Positions 17,896-25,165 of a stretch of DNA of 64,000 nucleotides are shown here, piece after piece. This stretch comes from an uncultured Myxococcales bacterium (GTDB lineage Bacteria; Myxococcota_A; Polyangia; Polyangiales; Polyangiaceae). Position 1 is the stretch's first letter. The number at the start of each line of letters is the position of its first letter. The translations under genes were made by a program, and so were the position numbers. Under the pieces are notes generated by a model, which was given only the letters and a program-made list of their open reading frames with translations, was not told where the DNA came from and ran no database searches. The stretch covers positions 6,831 through 70,830 of the forward strand of contig CALFEQ010000191.1 in NCBI GenBank assembly GCA_937949945.1. Reading direction: 5' to 3'.

Positions 17896-19009
17896 CCTCG
17901 ATGCTCCTTTCTAGTCCTCTCGATGCGAAGGGCCCCAGCCCTACGCTCTCCGCGCGCGTCGCACGCGTCGAATCTCGACATTCCATCCAGCCTTGCGCAG
18001 CCACTCGTGCGTGACCGGAGGCGAAGGTGCGATCTTCCTGCTGCTTTTGCGTTTCGATCTGGCGTGGTTGGGAAGCCCCAAGTGCGTCTGCGCCACGATA
18101 GCTGGGTACTTCCGACGAAGTCAACGAGGGCTCGGAGCGTGGGAAACGAGTCGGTTCCACGCGCTCTCGGACGTTGGTCGCCGGTCGACGAGCTCGAACG
18201 AGCGCGAGCCCCTCGGGTTTCGGCGCCCTCCGCCCGCGCGTGTGGCAGCTCGCATGACCAAGGACGGCCCGAATGCTCGTGCTCGCCCTCCGGCTGAGCC
18301 GCCCGCGGACGAGCACCGCGGTGTCGGTCGCGATCGGTCACGAGAAGAAGACGCGCCACGGACGACGGGCCTCGACGCACGCGTGACCGCCTCGGCGGAT
18401 TCCGGAACGACGCGTTGCCACTGCGCTCGCCGACGGCCTCCAGGATCGAGGACAAACCTGGAATGTAGGCATTCCAGCATGGACGAAATATTGCGCAACC
18501 GTGCGAGACTACGGAACTTTAGCCGCGCGGAAAGAGCGAGAACGATCCCAAACTCTATTGACTGGGCGTGGTCTGTACCGTCAGACTTCACTTCGTCGGT
18601 TGGTGGAAACCGCTGAAGACGGAACCGCCCACCAGAAGAATGGGGTCGTCGACCGGAGGCGAAGAGGACCAGAAGAGGAAGCTTTGCCCCTCACCGGGTA
18701 TCCGTTTCGACCGACGGTGGAAGGAAGCGGAAGTACGAGGGCGGTGCGACGAAGGTGTGCTCACCGATCATGACGAAGCTTGCGTGATTCGAGCGTGAGA
18801 CGATATCGTCCGCGCTCGCCCCACGAAAACGCCGGGAGCGAGCTCTCGGCGGTTCTGAGTGGGGACGCCGAAGGAGAAGCTTTCTTCTTCCGCCCCGAGA
18901 CAGAGAACGGCCCAAAACTTCACCTCGCCTGCTGCGAGGCGAGACACTGATCGAAGACAAGGCGCGGCGGGCGCGAACCCCCGAAAAACGACCGGAAGGA
19001 CGGAGCAAC
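17896..19009. other. 1.1-kb gene-free region between the divergent motor modules
   Basis: No convincing gene: the open frames here have poor codon bias and no recognisable product. The segment 18458-18620 is clearly less GC-rich than its surroundings and contains the palindrome at 18458. A 7-bp hairpin (CTCGCCT, loop GCTGCG, AGGCGAG) at 18924-18943 lies 66 bases before the right-hand exbB. Promoters for both modules are expected here. The length is unusual for this gene-dense window, so a small RNA or extended control region should be considered. Confidence 0.5.
18458..18477. promoter_or_regulatory. palindrome, candidate operator
   Basis: CTGGAATG-TAGG-CATTCCAG is a perfect 8-bp inverted repeat with a 4-base centre, in the AT-richer part of the gap between the divergent exbB genes. 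It is the right size and place for a repressor or activator site controlling one or both modules. The binding protein is unknown. Confidence 0.4.
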
Positions 19010-19669
19010 ATGGCTGGTCTGTGGAAGGCATACAAAGAGGGCGGCGTCGTGATGATGAGCATCATCCTGATGTGGTCGATCTTCACGATCGGCATCATCA
19101 TCGAGCGCGCTCTCTATCTGTACGGCTCGTCGATCAACAAGGACGTGTTCCTCGCGACGATGCAGAAGTGCATCCTCGCTGGTGACGTCGCGAAGGCCGT
19201 GAAGATGTGCTCGGCCGCGAATGCGCCGCTCGCGCGCATCGTCCAGGCCGGCCTCATGAAGGTGAACCGCCCGGACGAGGAGGTTCAGGCCGCGATGGAT
19301 GAGGCCGCCCTTCGTGAGCTCCCGCGCATCGCGAAGCGCACGGGCTTCCTCGCGCTCCTCGCGAACCTCTCGATGCTCTCCGGCCTCCTCGGCACGGTCA
19401 CGGGCCTCATCACCTCCTTCGGCGCCGTCTCCGGTGAGAGCGTCGACCCGGCCCAGAAGGCGCGCATCCTCGCCGAGGGTATCTCGGAGGCCATGCACTG
19501 CACGTGGTTCGGCCTCTTCGTCGCCATCATCGGCCTCATCGGCTTCGCCGTCCTCAACGGCAAGACGCAGGCCCTCGAGGACGACATCAACGAGGCGAGC
19601 GTCCAGGTGCTCAACCTCGTCGTGACCAACCGTCAGAAGGTCAACCTCTCGGCCGTCCCGACGAGCTGA
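19010..19669 (+). CDS. ExbB/TolQ-family proton channel, right module
   Basis: A 219-residue ExbB/TolQ protein. It has a first membrane segment near 12-34 (MMSIILMWSIFTIGIIIERA), a cytosolic domain, and two C-terminal membrane segments with the family stretch SMLSGLLGTVTGLITSFGAV followed by LFVAIIGLIGFAVLNG. GGAG sits a few bases before the ATG. It opens the right-hand module exbB-exbD-exbD-349aa, divergent from the left module. Sequence similarity to the left ExbB is at family level only. Confidence 0.92.
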   Translation: MAGLWKAYKEGGVVMMSIILMWSIFTIGIIIERALYLYGSSINKDVFLATMQKCILAGDVAKAVKMCSAANAPLARIVQAGLMKVNRPDEEVQAAMDEAALRELPRIAKRTGFLALLANLSMLSGLLGTVTGLITSFGAVSGESVDPAQKARILAEGISEAMHCTWFGLFVAIIGLIGFAVLNGKTQALEDDINEASVQVLNLVVTNRQKVNLSAVPTS

Positions 19670-19680
19670 CCCGAACGGGC

Positions 19681-19748
19681 CGTGCATCGTGCACGCGCCG
19701 CTCTCTCTATTGAACAGCCATGAAATGGGGTCCACGGAAGTGGACCCC
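19681..19748 (+). promoter_or_regulatory. two hairpins between exbB and exbD
   Basis: CGTGCA-TCG-TGCACG (19681-19695) is followed by a perfect 9-bp stem, GGGGTCCAC-GGAA-GTGGACCCC (19727-19748), closed by a GGAA (GNRA-type) tetraloop. There is no T-run, so an mRNA processing or stability site setting the ratio of channel to stator subunits is more likely than a terminator. A 24-codon open frame starting at 19720 runs through the hairpin and overlaps the exbD start. Confidence 0.5.
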
Positions 19749-19771
19749 GCCCTCTCGATTCGGAGTCAGAC

Positions 19772-20344
19772 ATGGGTGGCGTAGACGTTGGTAGTGGTGG
19801 CGGCGGCGGGAAGCGACCGACCAACTCGGAGATCAACATGGTCCCCTTCATCGATCTCCTGATGGTCACGATCTCCTTCCTGCTCATCACGGCCGTCTGG
19901 ACGCACATGGCGCGCATCAACGCGGACGCACAGGTGCCTGGTCCGCCGCGCGAGGTGGAGCCGGACCAAGTCGAGCCGGAGAAGCAGCTCCACGTCGAAA
20001 TGCGCTCGCCCGACAAGTTCACGTTGATCTGGAAGCAGGCCGGGACGGTCATCAGCACCGTCGACGTGCCGCGGAAGGACAACGTGATCATGAAGGAGGG
20101 CCGCAAGACGGTCCGCTACCCCGAGCTCGCCGCGAAGATCGAGCAGGAGTGGAAGACCGTCGGCTCGCACCGCGACCCGTCGGACAAGAAGTTCGACCAG
20201 GCGGTGCTCCACACCGACAACGAGACTCCGTACGTCTATCTGATCGGCGTCATCGACGCGATCTACCAGCCGCACCGGCCGTACAACGCCGGCGGCAAGA
20301 CCGAGATGGTCCCGGCCTTCAACGTCACCTTCGCGGTCAACTGA
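19772..20344 (+). CDS. ExbD/TolR-family protein, first of right module
   Basis: A 190-residue ExbD/TolR protein. A Gly-rich N-terminus precedes the membrane segment EINMVPFIDLLMVTISFLLI, with the conserved Asp in FID (near residue 30). The periplasmic domain of ~140 residues includes TDNETPYVYLIGVIDAIYQ, the usual C-terminal helix-strand. It follows exbB after a 102-base gap with two hairpins and precedes the second exbD by 7 bases. Confidence 0.87.
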   Translation: MGGVDVGSGGGGGKRPTNSEINMVPFIDLLMVTISFLLITAVWTHMARINADAQVPGPPREVEPDQVEPEKQLHVEMRSPDKFTLIWKQAGTVISTVDVPRKDNVIMKEGRKTVRYPELAAKIEQEWKTVGSHRDPSDKKFDQAVLHTDNETPYVYLIGVIDAIYQPHRPYNAGGKTEMVPAFNVTFAVN

Positions 20345-20351
20345 GGGAGCC

Positions 20352-20906
20352 ATGACGATCCACAAGCCCGGCCGGCGGCTGATGCACAACGTGCCGCTGC
20401 GGTTCGTCCAGAAGAAGGTCTCCGGTCACGGTCATCGCGAGATCAACGCGTCGCTCTCGCTGACCAGCATGATCGACTTCTTGGTCGTCGTCGTCGTCTT
20501 CCTCCTCATCACGTTCAGCGCGTCCGGTGAGACGACGATCCCGAAGGGCGTGAGGCTCCCCGACGCCGAGAACACGCTCGACATGATCGATGCTCCGATC
20601 GTCGCGATCGCGGGCAGCGACATCCTCGTCGACGGGGCGCGCGCCGGAAACACGCGTGCCATCGAAGAGAGCAAGCGCCTCCAGCGCATCGACGAGCTCT
20701 TCAACGTCCTCAAGGGCAAGCGTGAGCTCTGGAAGCAGCTCTACCCGGGCAAGGAGTTCCCGGGCGTCGTCATCCTCCAGATCGACCAGGACGTTCCCGC
20801 CATCGTCGTGAAGAGCGTCTTCCAGACGGCGGCGTTCGCGGGCTACCCGAACGTCAGCTTCATGGTCGGGATGATCCCGAAGACGAACAAGGCCGGCGGC
20901 GAGTAG
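20352..20906 (+). CDS. ExbD/TolR-family protein, second of right module
   Basis: A 184-residue ExbD/TolR protein. The membrane segment SLTSMIDFLVVVVVFLLIT carries the conserved Asp in MID (near 40). The periplasmic domain has ILVDGARAGNT and VVILQIDQDVPAIVVKSVF strands and ends shortly after VSFMVGMIPK. GAGGGAG precedes the ATG. Cytosolic residues 1-33 are Lys/Arg/His-rich. Together with the two upstream genes it completes a one-channel, two-stator set. Confidence 0.87.
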   Translation: MTIHKPGRRLMHNVPLRFVQKKVSGHGHREINASLSLTSMIDFLVVVVVFLLITFSASGETTIPKGVRLPDAENTLDMIDAPIVAIAGSDILVDGARAGNTRAIEESKRLQRIDELFNVLKGKRELWKQLYPGKEFPGVVILQIDQDVPAIVVKSVFQTAAFAGYPNVSFMVGMIPKTNKAGGE

Positions 20907-20954
20907 TCTCTTCGCCAGGCGCCTCGCCGCGCCGATTCGAGCGACGGACCCGTC

Positions 20955-22004
20955 TTGAGCGAACACGAGAGCCCTGGCGACAGGCCGCGCGACATCGGCC
21001 TCAAGGCGATCCGAGAAATCCGCGCCGAGCGAGCGCGCTCGAAGTTCGGTCGGGTCTCGAGCACCGCGATCCTCGTCGCAGTGAGCGCGGTGCTCGCGGT
21101 CGTGGCCGCCTCCTGGATCTACCGCGAGCGCTCTCTCGCGAACCAGAAGGAGGAGCTGCTCGCGAAGCAGCGTGCGGCGGTCGCGACGGTCGGCGCCGAG
21201 TGGAATCCCCTCCGCGACCGGATGGAGAAGCTCACGCTCGAGGCGGCCGCATCGTTCAAGGGTGACTTCGTCGACCCGACCGCCGCCAAGTGGGACTTCC
21301 GGAGCGCGCCCGGGATCTACCTCCGGCTCCGCGTGGAGGACGCGAAGGACGTCGCGTCGCTGCGGAAGGCCGCGAAGGACTCGGCGAAGGACTCGTTCGT
21401 CGGGTGTCTGTTCCGGCAGAAGGACAACCCGGGGATGGCCGCCATGGCGCGCGGCGACTTCGACGCGGCGGCGGGCTGGCACGACCAGCCGTGGAACCTG
21501 CGCCTCGCTTACGCGTCGACGCGGATCCTCACCGACGAGTGGGCGCAGGAGGTCAAGGACGCGAAGGACGAAATCCACCTCCGCGTCTTCGTGCAGCAAT
21601 ACGAGAAAGCGAAGGACGAGGAGATCCCGCTCGCGATCGAGATCGTGAAGCGCGCGCAGTTCTTCCTCCTCGTCCTCGACGAGGACGTCCCCGAGGCGCA
21701 AGCGCTGGTCTCCGACGCCGGGCCGAACGCCGGGAAGGTCACGTCCGAGGAGCTCCAGCAGGTCGCGCATCCGGCGCGGGTGCACCTGCTCGATCTGAAG
21801 ACGGGCACGGAGCTCGTACGCCTCCGACGCGAGGTCGAGGGCGACTACCGCTTCGTCGGAGAGCGCCCGGTGCGCGATCCGAGCGTGCTCGCGGCGATGA
21901 AACGCCAGGTGAACAACTGCGCCCTCGCGCAGAGCATCTGGGAGGCGATCCGTCCGCCCGGAGAGGACGCCGCCGACGCCGGCGTCGCGGACGGCGGGCG
22001 CTGA
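20955..22004 (+). CDS. membrane-anchored coiled-coil protein in the right ExbB/ExbD module
   Basis: I do not recognise this 349-residue protein. It has a charged cytosolic N-terminus (1-36), one membrane segment (about 37-56, STAILVAVSAVLAVVAASWI), a short coiled coil (57-80) and a large hydrophilic, presumably periplasmic domain. That topology suits an accessory subunit or load of the motor encoded just upstream (48-base gap, same strand). The start is a TTG at 20955; no better in-frame start precedes the membrane segment. No equivalent gene accompanies the left module. Confidence 0.6.
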   Translation: MSEHESPGDRPRDIGLKAIREIRAERARSKFGRVSSTAILVAVSAVLAVVAASWIYRERSLANQKEELLAKQRAAVATVGAEWNPLRDRMEKLTLEAAASFKGDFVDPTAAKWDFRSAPGIYLRLRVEDAKDVASLRKAAKDSAKDSFVGCLFRQKDNPGMAAMARGDFDAAAGWHDQPWNLRLAYASTRILTDEWAQEVKDAKDEIHLRVFVQQYEKAKDEEIPLAIEIVKRAQFFLLVLDEDVPEAQALVSDAGPNAGKVTSEELQQVAHPARVHLLDLKTGTELVRLRREVEGDYRFVGERPVRDPSVLAAMKRQVNNCALAQSIWEAIRPPGEDAADAGVADGGR

Positions 22005-22014
22005 GTCGAGCCGA

Positions 22015-23214
22015 TCAGCGGACGAGGACGTGGAGGTCCGCGAGGTTCTGCCCCGAAGGCCGTGCGGGGAGCGCCGTGCCGGCATCGAGGTGCAGCGTCC
22101 CGGTGTCGAAGCGGGCGAGCGCGCGTGCGATGGCCGTCGCGCCGACGCGCTCGACGAAGTTGCCGCCCACGATCGCTCCGCCCGTTCCGCTCGATCCGTC
22201 GACGCCGTCGCTCGCCATCGCGGCGAAGAGCACCCGTCGCGGCAGCGCGCATCCGACCATCGCGGCGAGATGCGTCGAGCGCCCTCCCCTGCCCGGCCGC
22301 GCGTGCGCGACCTCGAGCGACGGCTCGGCCGCGCGCACCAGCGCCTCGCCCGCGCGGAGCTTCTGCGCGCGAGCGACGTACTCCTCGGCGAGCGCCTCGA
22401 CCGACGCCTGCGAGGGAGGAAGGACGCGCACGCGAAGGCCGCGCGCGCGGAGCTCGGCGGCCGCCGCGCGCGCGAGCGCCTCGGGCGACGCGACGATGCG
22501 CGCCCGCCGCGCGTTGGCCGCCGGTCCCGTGCGCGCGAGCGGCACGTCCGCGAAGCGAGGCGCATAGCGCCGCAGGAGGCGCCGCGCCTGCCCGACGCTG
22601 CTCTCGTCGCCGACGCTCGGGCCCGATCCCACGTCGCTCGCGTCGCCGCCGATCACGTCGCTCGCCACGAACGTGAGGACCGTCGCAGGAGATGCGGCCC
22701 GCGCGAGGCCGCCGCCCTTGATCCGCGAGAGGTGCTTGCGGACGACGTTGATCTCCTGGATCGTCGCGCCGCTCGCGAGCATCGCGCGCCCGAGCTGCCG
22801 CTTCACCGCGAGGCTCACGCCATCGATGGGCGCGCACGCGAGCGCCGACGCGCCGCCCGACACGAGCACGACGAGGAGATGCCCGTCGCACGCGCACGCG
22901 CGCGCGATCGCGAGCGCTCGCTCGCCGGCGCGTACGCTCCGCGCGTCCGGCAGCGGATGCCCGGCACGCAGGATCTCGACGCGCCCGCGCGGAAGACCGT
23001 GGGCGCTCGTCCCGTCCGTCGTGACGACGAGCGCTTCGACGATCCGATCGCCCCAACGCGCGTGCGCTCCCCTCGCCATCGCAGGCGCCGCCTTCCCGAT
23101 CGCGATCAAGCGCGCCGGGACGCGCGTCGTCCGCGGCAGCGCCGCGCGCACCGCGTGCTCGAGGTCGAGCCGTGCGAGCGCCGAACGAAGGGCCGCTTCG
23201 AGCGCACGCCTCAT
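22015..23214 (-). CDS. glycerate 2-kinase (MOFRL/GckA family)
   Basis: About 399 residues, typical for class II glycerate kinases, which phosphorylate D-glycerate to 2-phosphoglycerate in the cytoplasm. Family motifs: LIAIGKAAPAMA near the N-terminus, LVVLVSGGASAL (glycine-rich loop), NVVRKHLSRIKGGGLA with the conserved Lys, SDVIGGDASDVGSGP, and a C-terminal AMASDGVDGSSG-like MOFRL motif. The ATG at 23214 overlaps the stop of the upstream gene (ATGA), fixing the start; the frame extends upstream only as noise. It is the last gene of a four-gene minus-strand set. The gene order gives no metabolic context. Confidence 0.88.
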   Translation of the reverse strand: MRRALEAALRSALARLDLEHAVRAALPRTTRVPARLIAIGKAAPAMARGAHARWGDRIVEALVVTTDGTSAHGLPRGRVEILRAGHPLPDARSVRAGERALAIARACACDGHLLVVLVSGGASALACAPIDGVSLAVKRQLGRAMLASGATIQEINVVRKHLSRIKGGGLARAASPATVLTFVASDVIGGDASDVGSGPSVGDESSVGQARRLLRRYAPRFADVPLARTGPAANARRARIVASPEALARAAAAELRARGLRVRVLPPSQASVEALAEEYVARAQKLRAGEALVRAAEPSLEVAHARPGRGGRSTHLAAMVGCALPRRVLFAAMASDGVDGSSGTGGAIVGGNFVERVGATAIARALARFDTGTLHLDAGTALPARPSGQNLADLHVLVR

Positions 23215-23870
23215 CGTACCGCCCGGTCTCCGAGATCCACCACGTGAGCGCCGAAGAGCTGCTGCCACCCGATCGCGATCGTGAGATAGAGCGCGCGATC
23301 GCCCGGCCCGCTCGTGGGGCCGCCGGAGAGCGCCGCGTCGCTCCATCGCGCACCGCCGTGGAGGGCGACGAACGGCCCGCTCGCTCGAGGGAAGATCGGG
23401 AGCTCCACACCGAGGCCGAGCTGGAGGCACGGACGCGCGCCGAAGCGTGCCCCCTCGGGCTGCGTGAAGGCCACGCCGAGCTCGAGACCGAGCGAGTCGA
23501 TGAACAGGTCGAGCCGCGGAGAGCCAATCTCGCGATCCGTGGCCCAGCGCGCGAGGAACAGCGGCCGGAGCTCGAGACCGAGCGCGAGGACGCGACGTGG
23601 GTCGGCGCTCGATCCGATCGCCGGCCCATCCTCGTAGGAGGCGAAGATCCCTGCGGTCGACAGGTAGCGCAGGCGGAGGTCGCCCGTCGCGCGCGGTCCG
23701 CGCGGCCCCAAGGTCGCGCCCGCCGCGGCCGCGATCGCGAGGTCGCCGTCGAATCGTCCGTACAGACCGTCGGCGCCTCTGCCTTCGGCGGCGGAGGCGA
23801 TCGCGGGCTGCGCCCCGACGCAGAGGGCGACGAGCGCGGACACGAGGCGCGGCGTCGCTCGAGGCGTCAT
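23211..23870 (-). CDS. exported beta-rich protein, possible outer-membrane protein
   Basis: A 219-residue protein with a signal peptide (about 1-27, ending AIASAAEG). The mature part consists of alternating hydrophobic/polar strands with many aromatics (RLRYLSTAGIFASYED, LELGVAFTQPEGARFG, LYLTIAIGWQQLFG) and ends in a mostly beta pattern. This fits a small outer-membrane barrel or surface protein; no family is recognised. It starts 5 bases after the HD-hydrolase gene and overlaps the glycerate kinase by 4 bases. Confidence 0.65.
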   Translation of the reverse strand: MTPRATPRLVSALVALCVGAQPAIASAAEGRGADGLYGRFDGDLAIAAAAGATLGPRGPRATGDLRLRYLSTAGIFASYEDGPAIGSSADPRRVLALGLELRPLFLARWATDREIGSPRLDLFIDSLGLELGVAFTQPEGARFGARPCLQLGLGVELPIFPRASGPFVALHGGARWSDAALSGGPTSGPGDRALYLTIAIGWQQLFGAHVVDLGDRAVR

Positions 23871-23875
23871 GGCGG

Positions 23876-25165
23876 TCAGGACGACAGCGCCTGCGCGACC
23901 TCGTCTCGCAGCTCGGGCGCGATGATGAGCCGGACGCGCGACATCACCTGACCGGCGAGGCGCGCGAGGAGGAAGGAGACGTCGCTCAGCGGCCGAGCCG
24001 GGCCCTTGGCGAAGACCACCATGAGCGGCTCGGACTCCGCGCCGAACGGCGTGTCCGCCGCGACGTCGAGGCCGACGTAGAGGTTCGGATCGAGGCCGTG
24101 CGCGCGCGCGATGTCCTGCGCGACCTCGAACGCACGCTGGCGCCCCTCGGGCAGCGCTTGCTCGCCGAAGAGCTCGTACGTCTTGAAGAGCCTCCGGAGG
24201 CGTACGCGCCGCGCGATGTCGGCGAGCGCCGGGTCGTTGCCGTCCTCCCAGGCACGCATCGCGACCGCGAGGACGTTGTCGTCGAGCTCGAGGTAGTCGC
24301 CGAGGCTCGGCGCCTCGCCGTGCGCCGCGAGCTCGATCGCGCGCGGCGTCCCGGGCAAGCGCATGCCGTCGGCGATGACCGCCGCCGCTCGAGCGAGCAC
24401 GGTGCGGATCATCCACTCGGCCGCGCGCGTCGCCTTGTGCAGATACACCTGCTGGAACATGAACAGCCGAGCGAGGATGTAGGCCTCGATGGCCGGAAGG
24501 CCCTTCGCGCCGTCGATCGCGAGCCCCGGAGGCTCTCCTCCCTTCGACGGGGCGAAGCGAAGGCTGCGGAAGAGCCAGTCGAGGTCGAACACGCCGTAAC
24601 GCACGCCGGTGGAGTGCGCGTCGCGGAGGAGGTAGTCGCAGCGATCGACGTCGAGCGTCCCGCTCACCGCGCGCTTGAGGTACGGCAGCTCGTGCTCGCC
24701 ACGGACGAGCGCCGCGACGCGCTCCGGGAGGCTCGGATCGACGTTGGCGAGCACCTTGTTCACGCCGGTGTCCGGGTCGAGGACGATGCGCTCCGTCCAC
24801 TTCTCGTGATGCCCGGTGCCGGCGATCGCGTCCTCGAACAGGTGCGAGAGCGGGCCGTGCCCCACGTCGTGGAGGAGCGCGGCCGCGAGCGCCTCCTGCG
24901 CGCGCTCGCTCGTGACCCGATGCCAGAACGGCAGGTCGTTGTGGATCTGGCGCAAGCGCGTCAAAAAGAGCTTCATGACGTGCGCCGTGCCGATCGCATG
25001 CGAGAAGCGCGTGTGCTCCGCGCCCGGAAACGCGTACGACGCGACGCCGAGCTGACGGATGCGCCGCAGGCGCTGGACCTCCGGCACGTCGATGAGCTGC
25101 GGGATCACCCGCTCTTCGTCGGCCTCGAACGATACGAGCCCATGCACTGCGTCGCGCAGGATCAT
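23876..25165 (-). CDS. HD-domain phosphohydrolase, dNTPase/SAMHD1-like
   Basis: A 429-residue protein of the HD superfamily group that includes dGTPases and SAMHD1-like dNTP triphosphohydrolases. It begins DAVHGLVSF with VPEVQRLRRIRQLG. The metal-binding His residues are in HTRFSHAIGTAHV and the HD pair in LLHDVGHGPLSHLFE (near 105-120). DRCDYLLRDAHSTGVRYG follows near 180, all in the order of this family. The substrate is inferred, not shown. Its ATG (25165) overlaps the stop of the upstream DNA methyltransferase by 4 bases, a coupling worth noting because dNTP-depleting HD enzymes can act in phage defence. Confidence 0.85.
   Translation of the reverse strand: MILRDAVHGLVSFEADEERVIPQLIDVPEVQRLRRIRQLGVASYAFPGAEHTRFSHAIGTAHVMKLFLTRLRQIHNDLPFWHRVTSERAQEALAAALLHDVGHGPLSHLFEDAIAGTGHHEKWTERIVLDPDTGVNKVLANVDPSLPERVAALVRGEHELPYLKRAVSGTLDVDRCDYLLRDAHSTGVRYGVFDLDWLFRSLRFAPSKGGEPPGLAIDGAKGLPAIEAYILARLFMFQQVYLHKATRAAEWMIRTVLARAAAVIADGMRLPGTPRAIELAAHGEAPSLGDYLELDDNVLAVAMRAWEDGNDPALADIARRVRLRRLFKTYELFGEQALPEGRQRAFEVAQDIARAHGLDPNLYVGLDVAADTPFGAESEPLMVVFAKGPARPLSDVSFLLARLAGQVMSRVRLIIAPELRDEVAQALSS

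Noticed and set aside
18121..18773. Open frames in the gap between the motor modules
   Set aside because: Arg/Ser-rich products, poor third-position GC pattern, no recognisable motif, and two strands open at once.
15902..20906. Naming the modules aglR/aglQ/aglS
   Set aside because: The 1+2 composition fits, but sequence alone without alignment cannot separate Agl from other ExbB/ExbD families.
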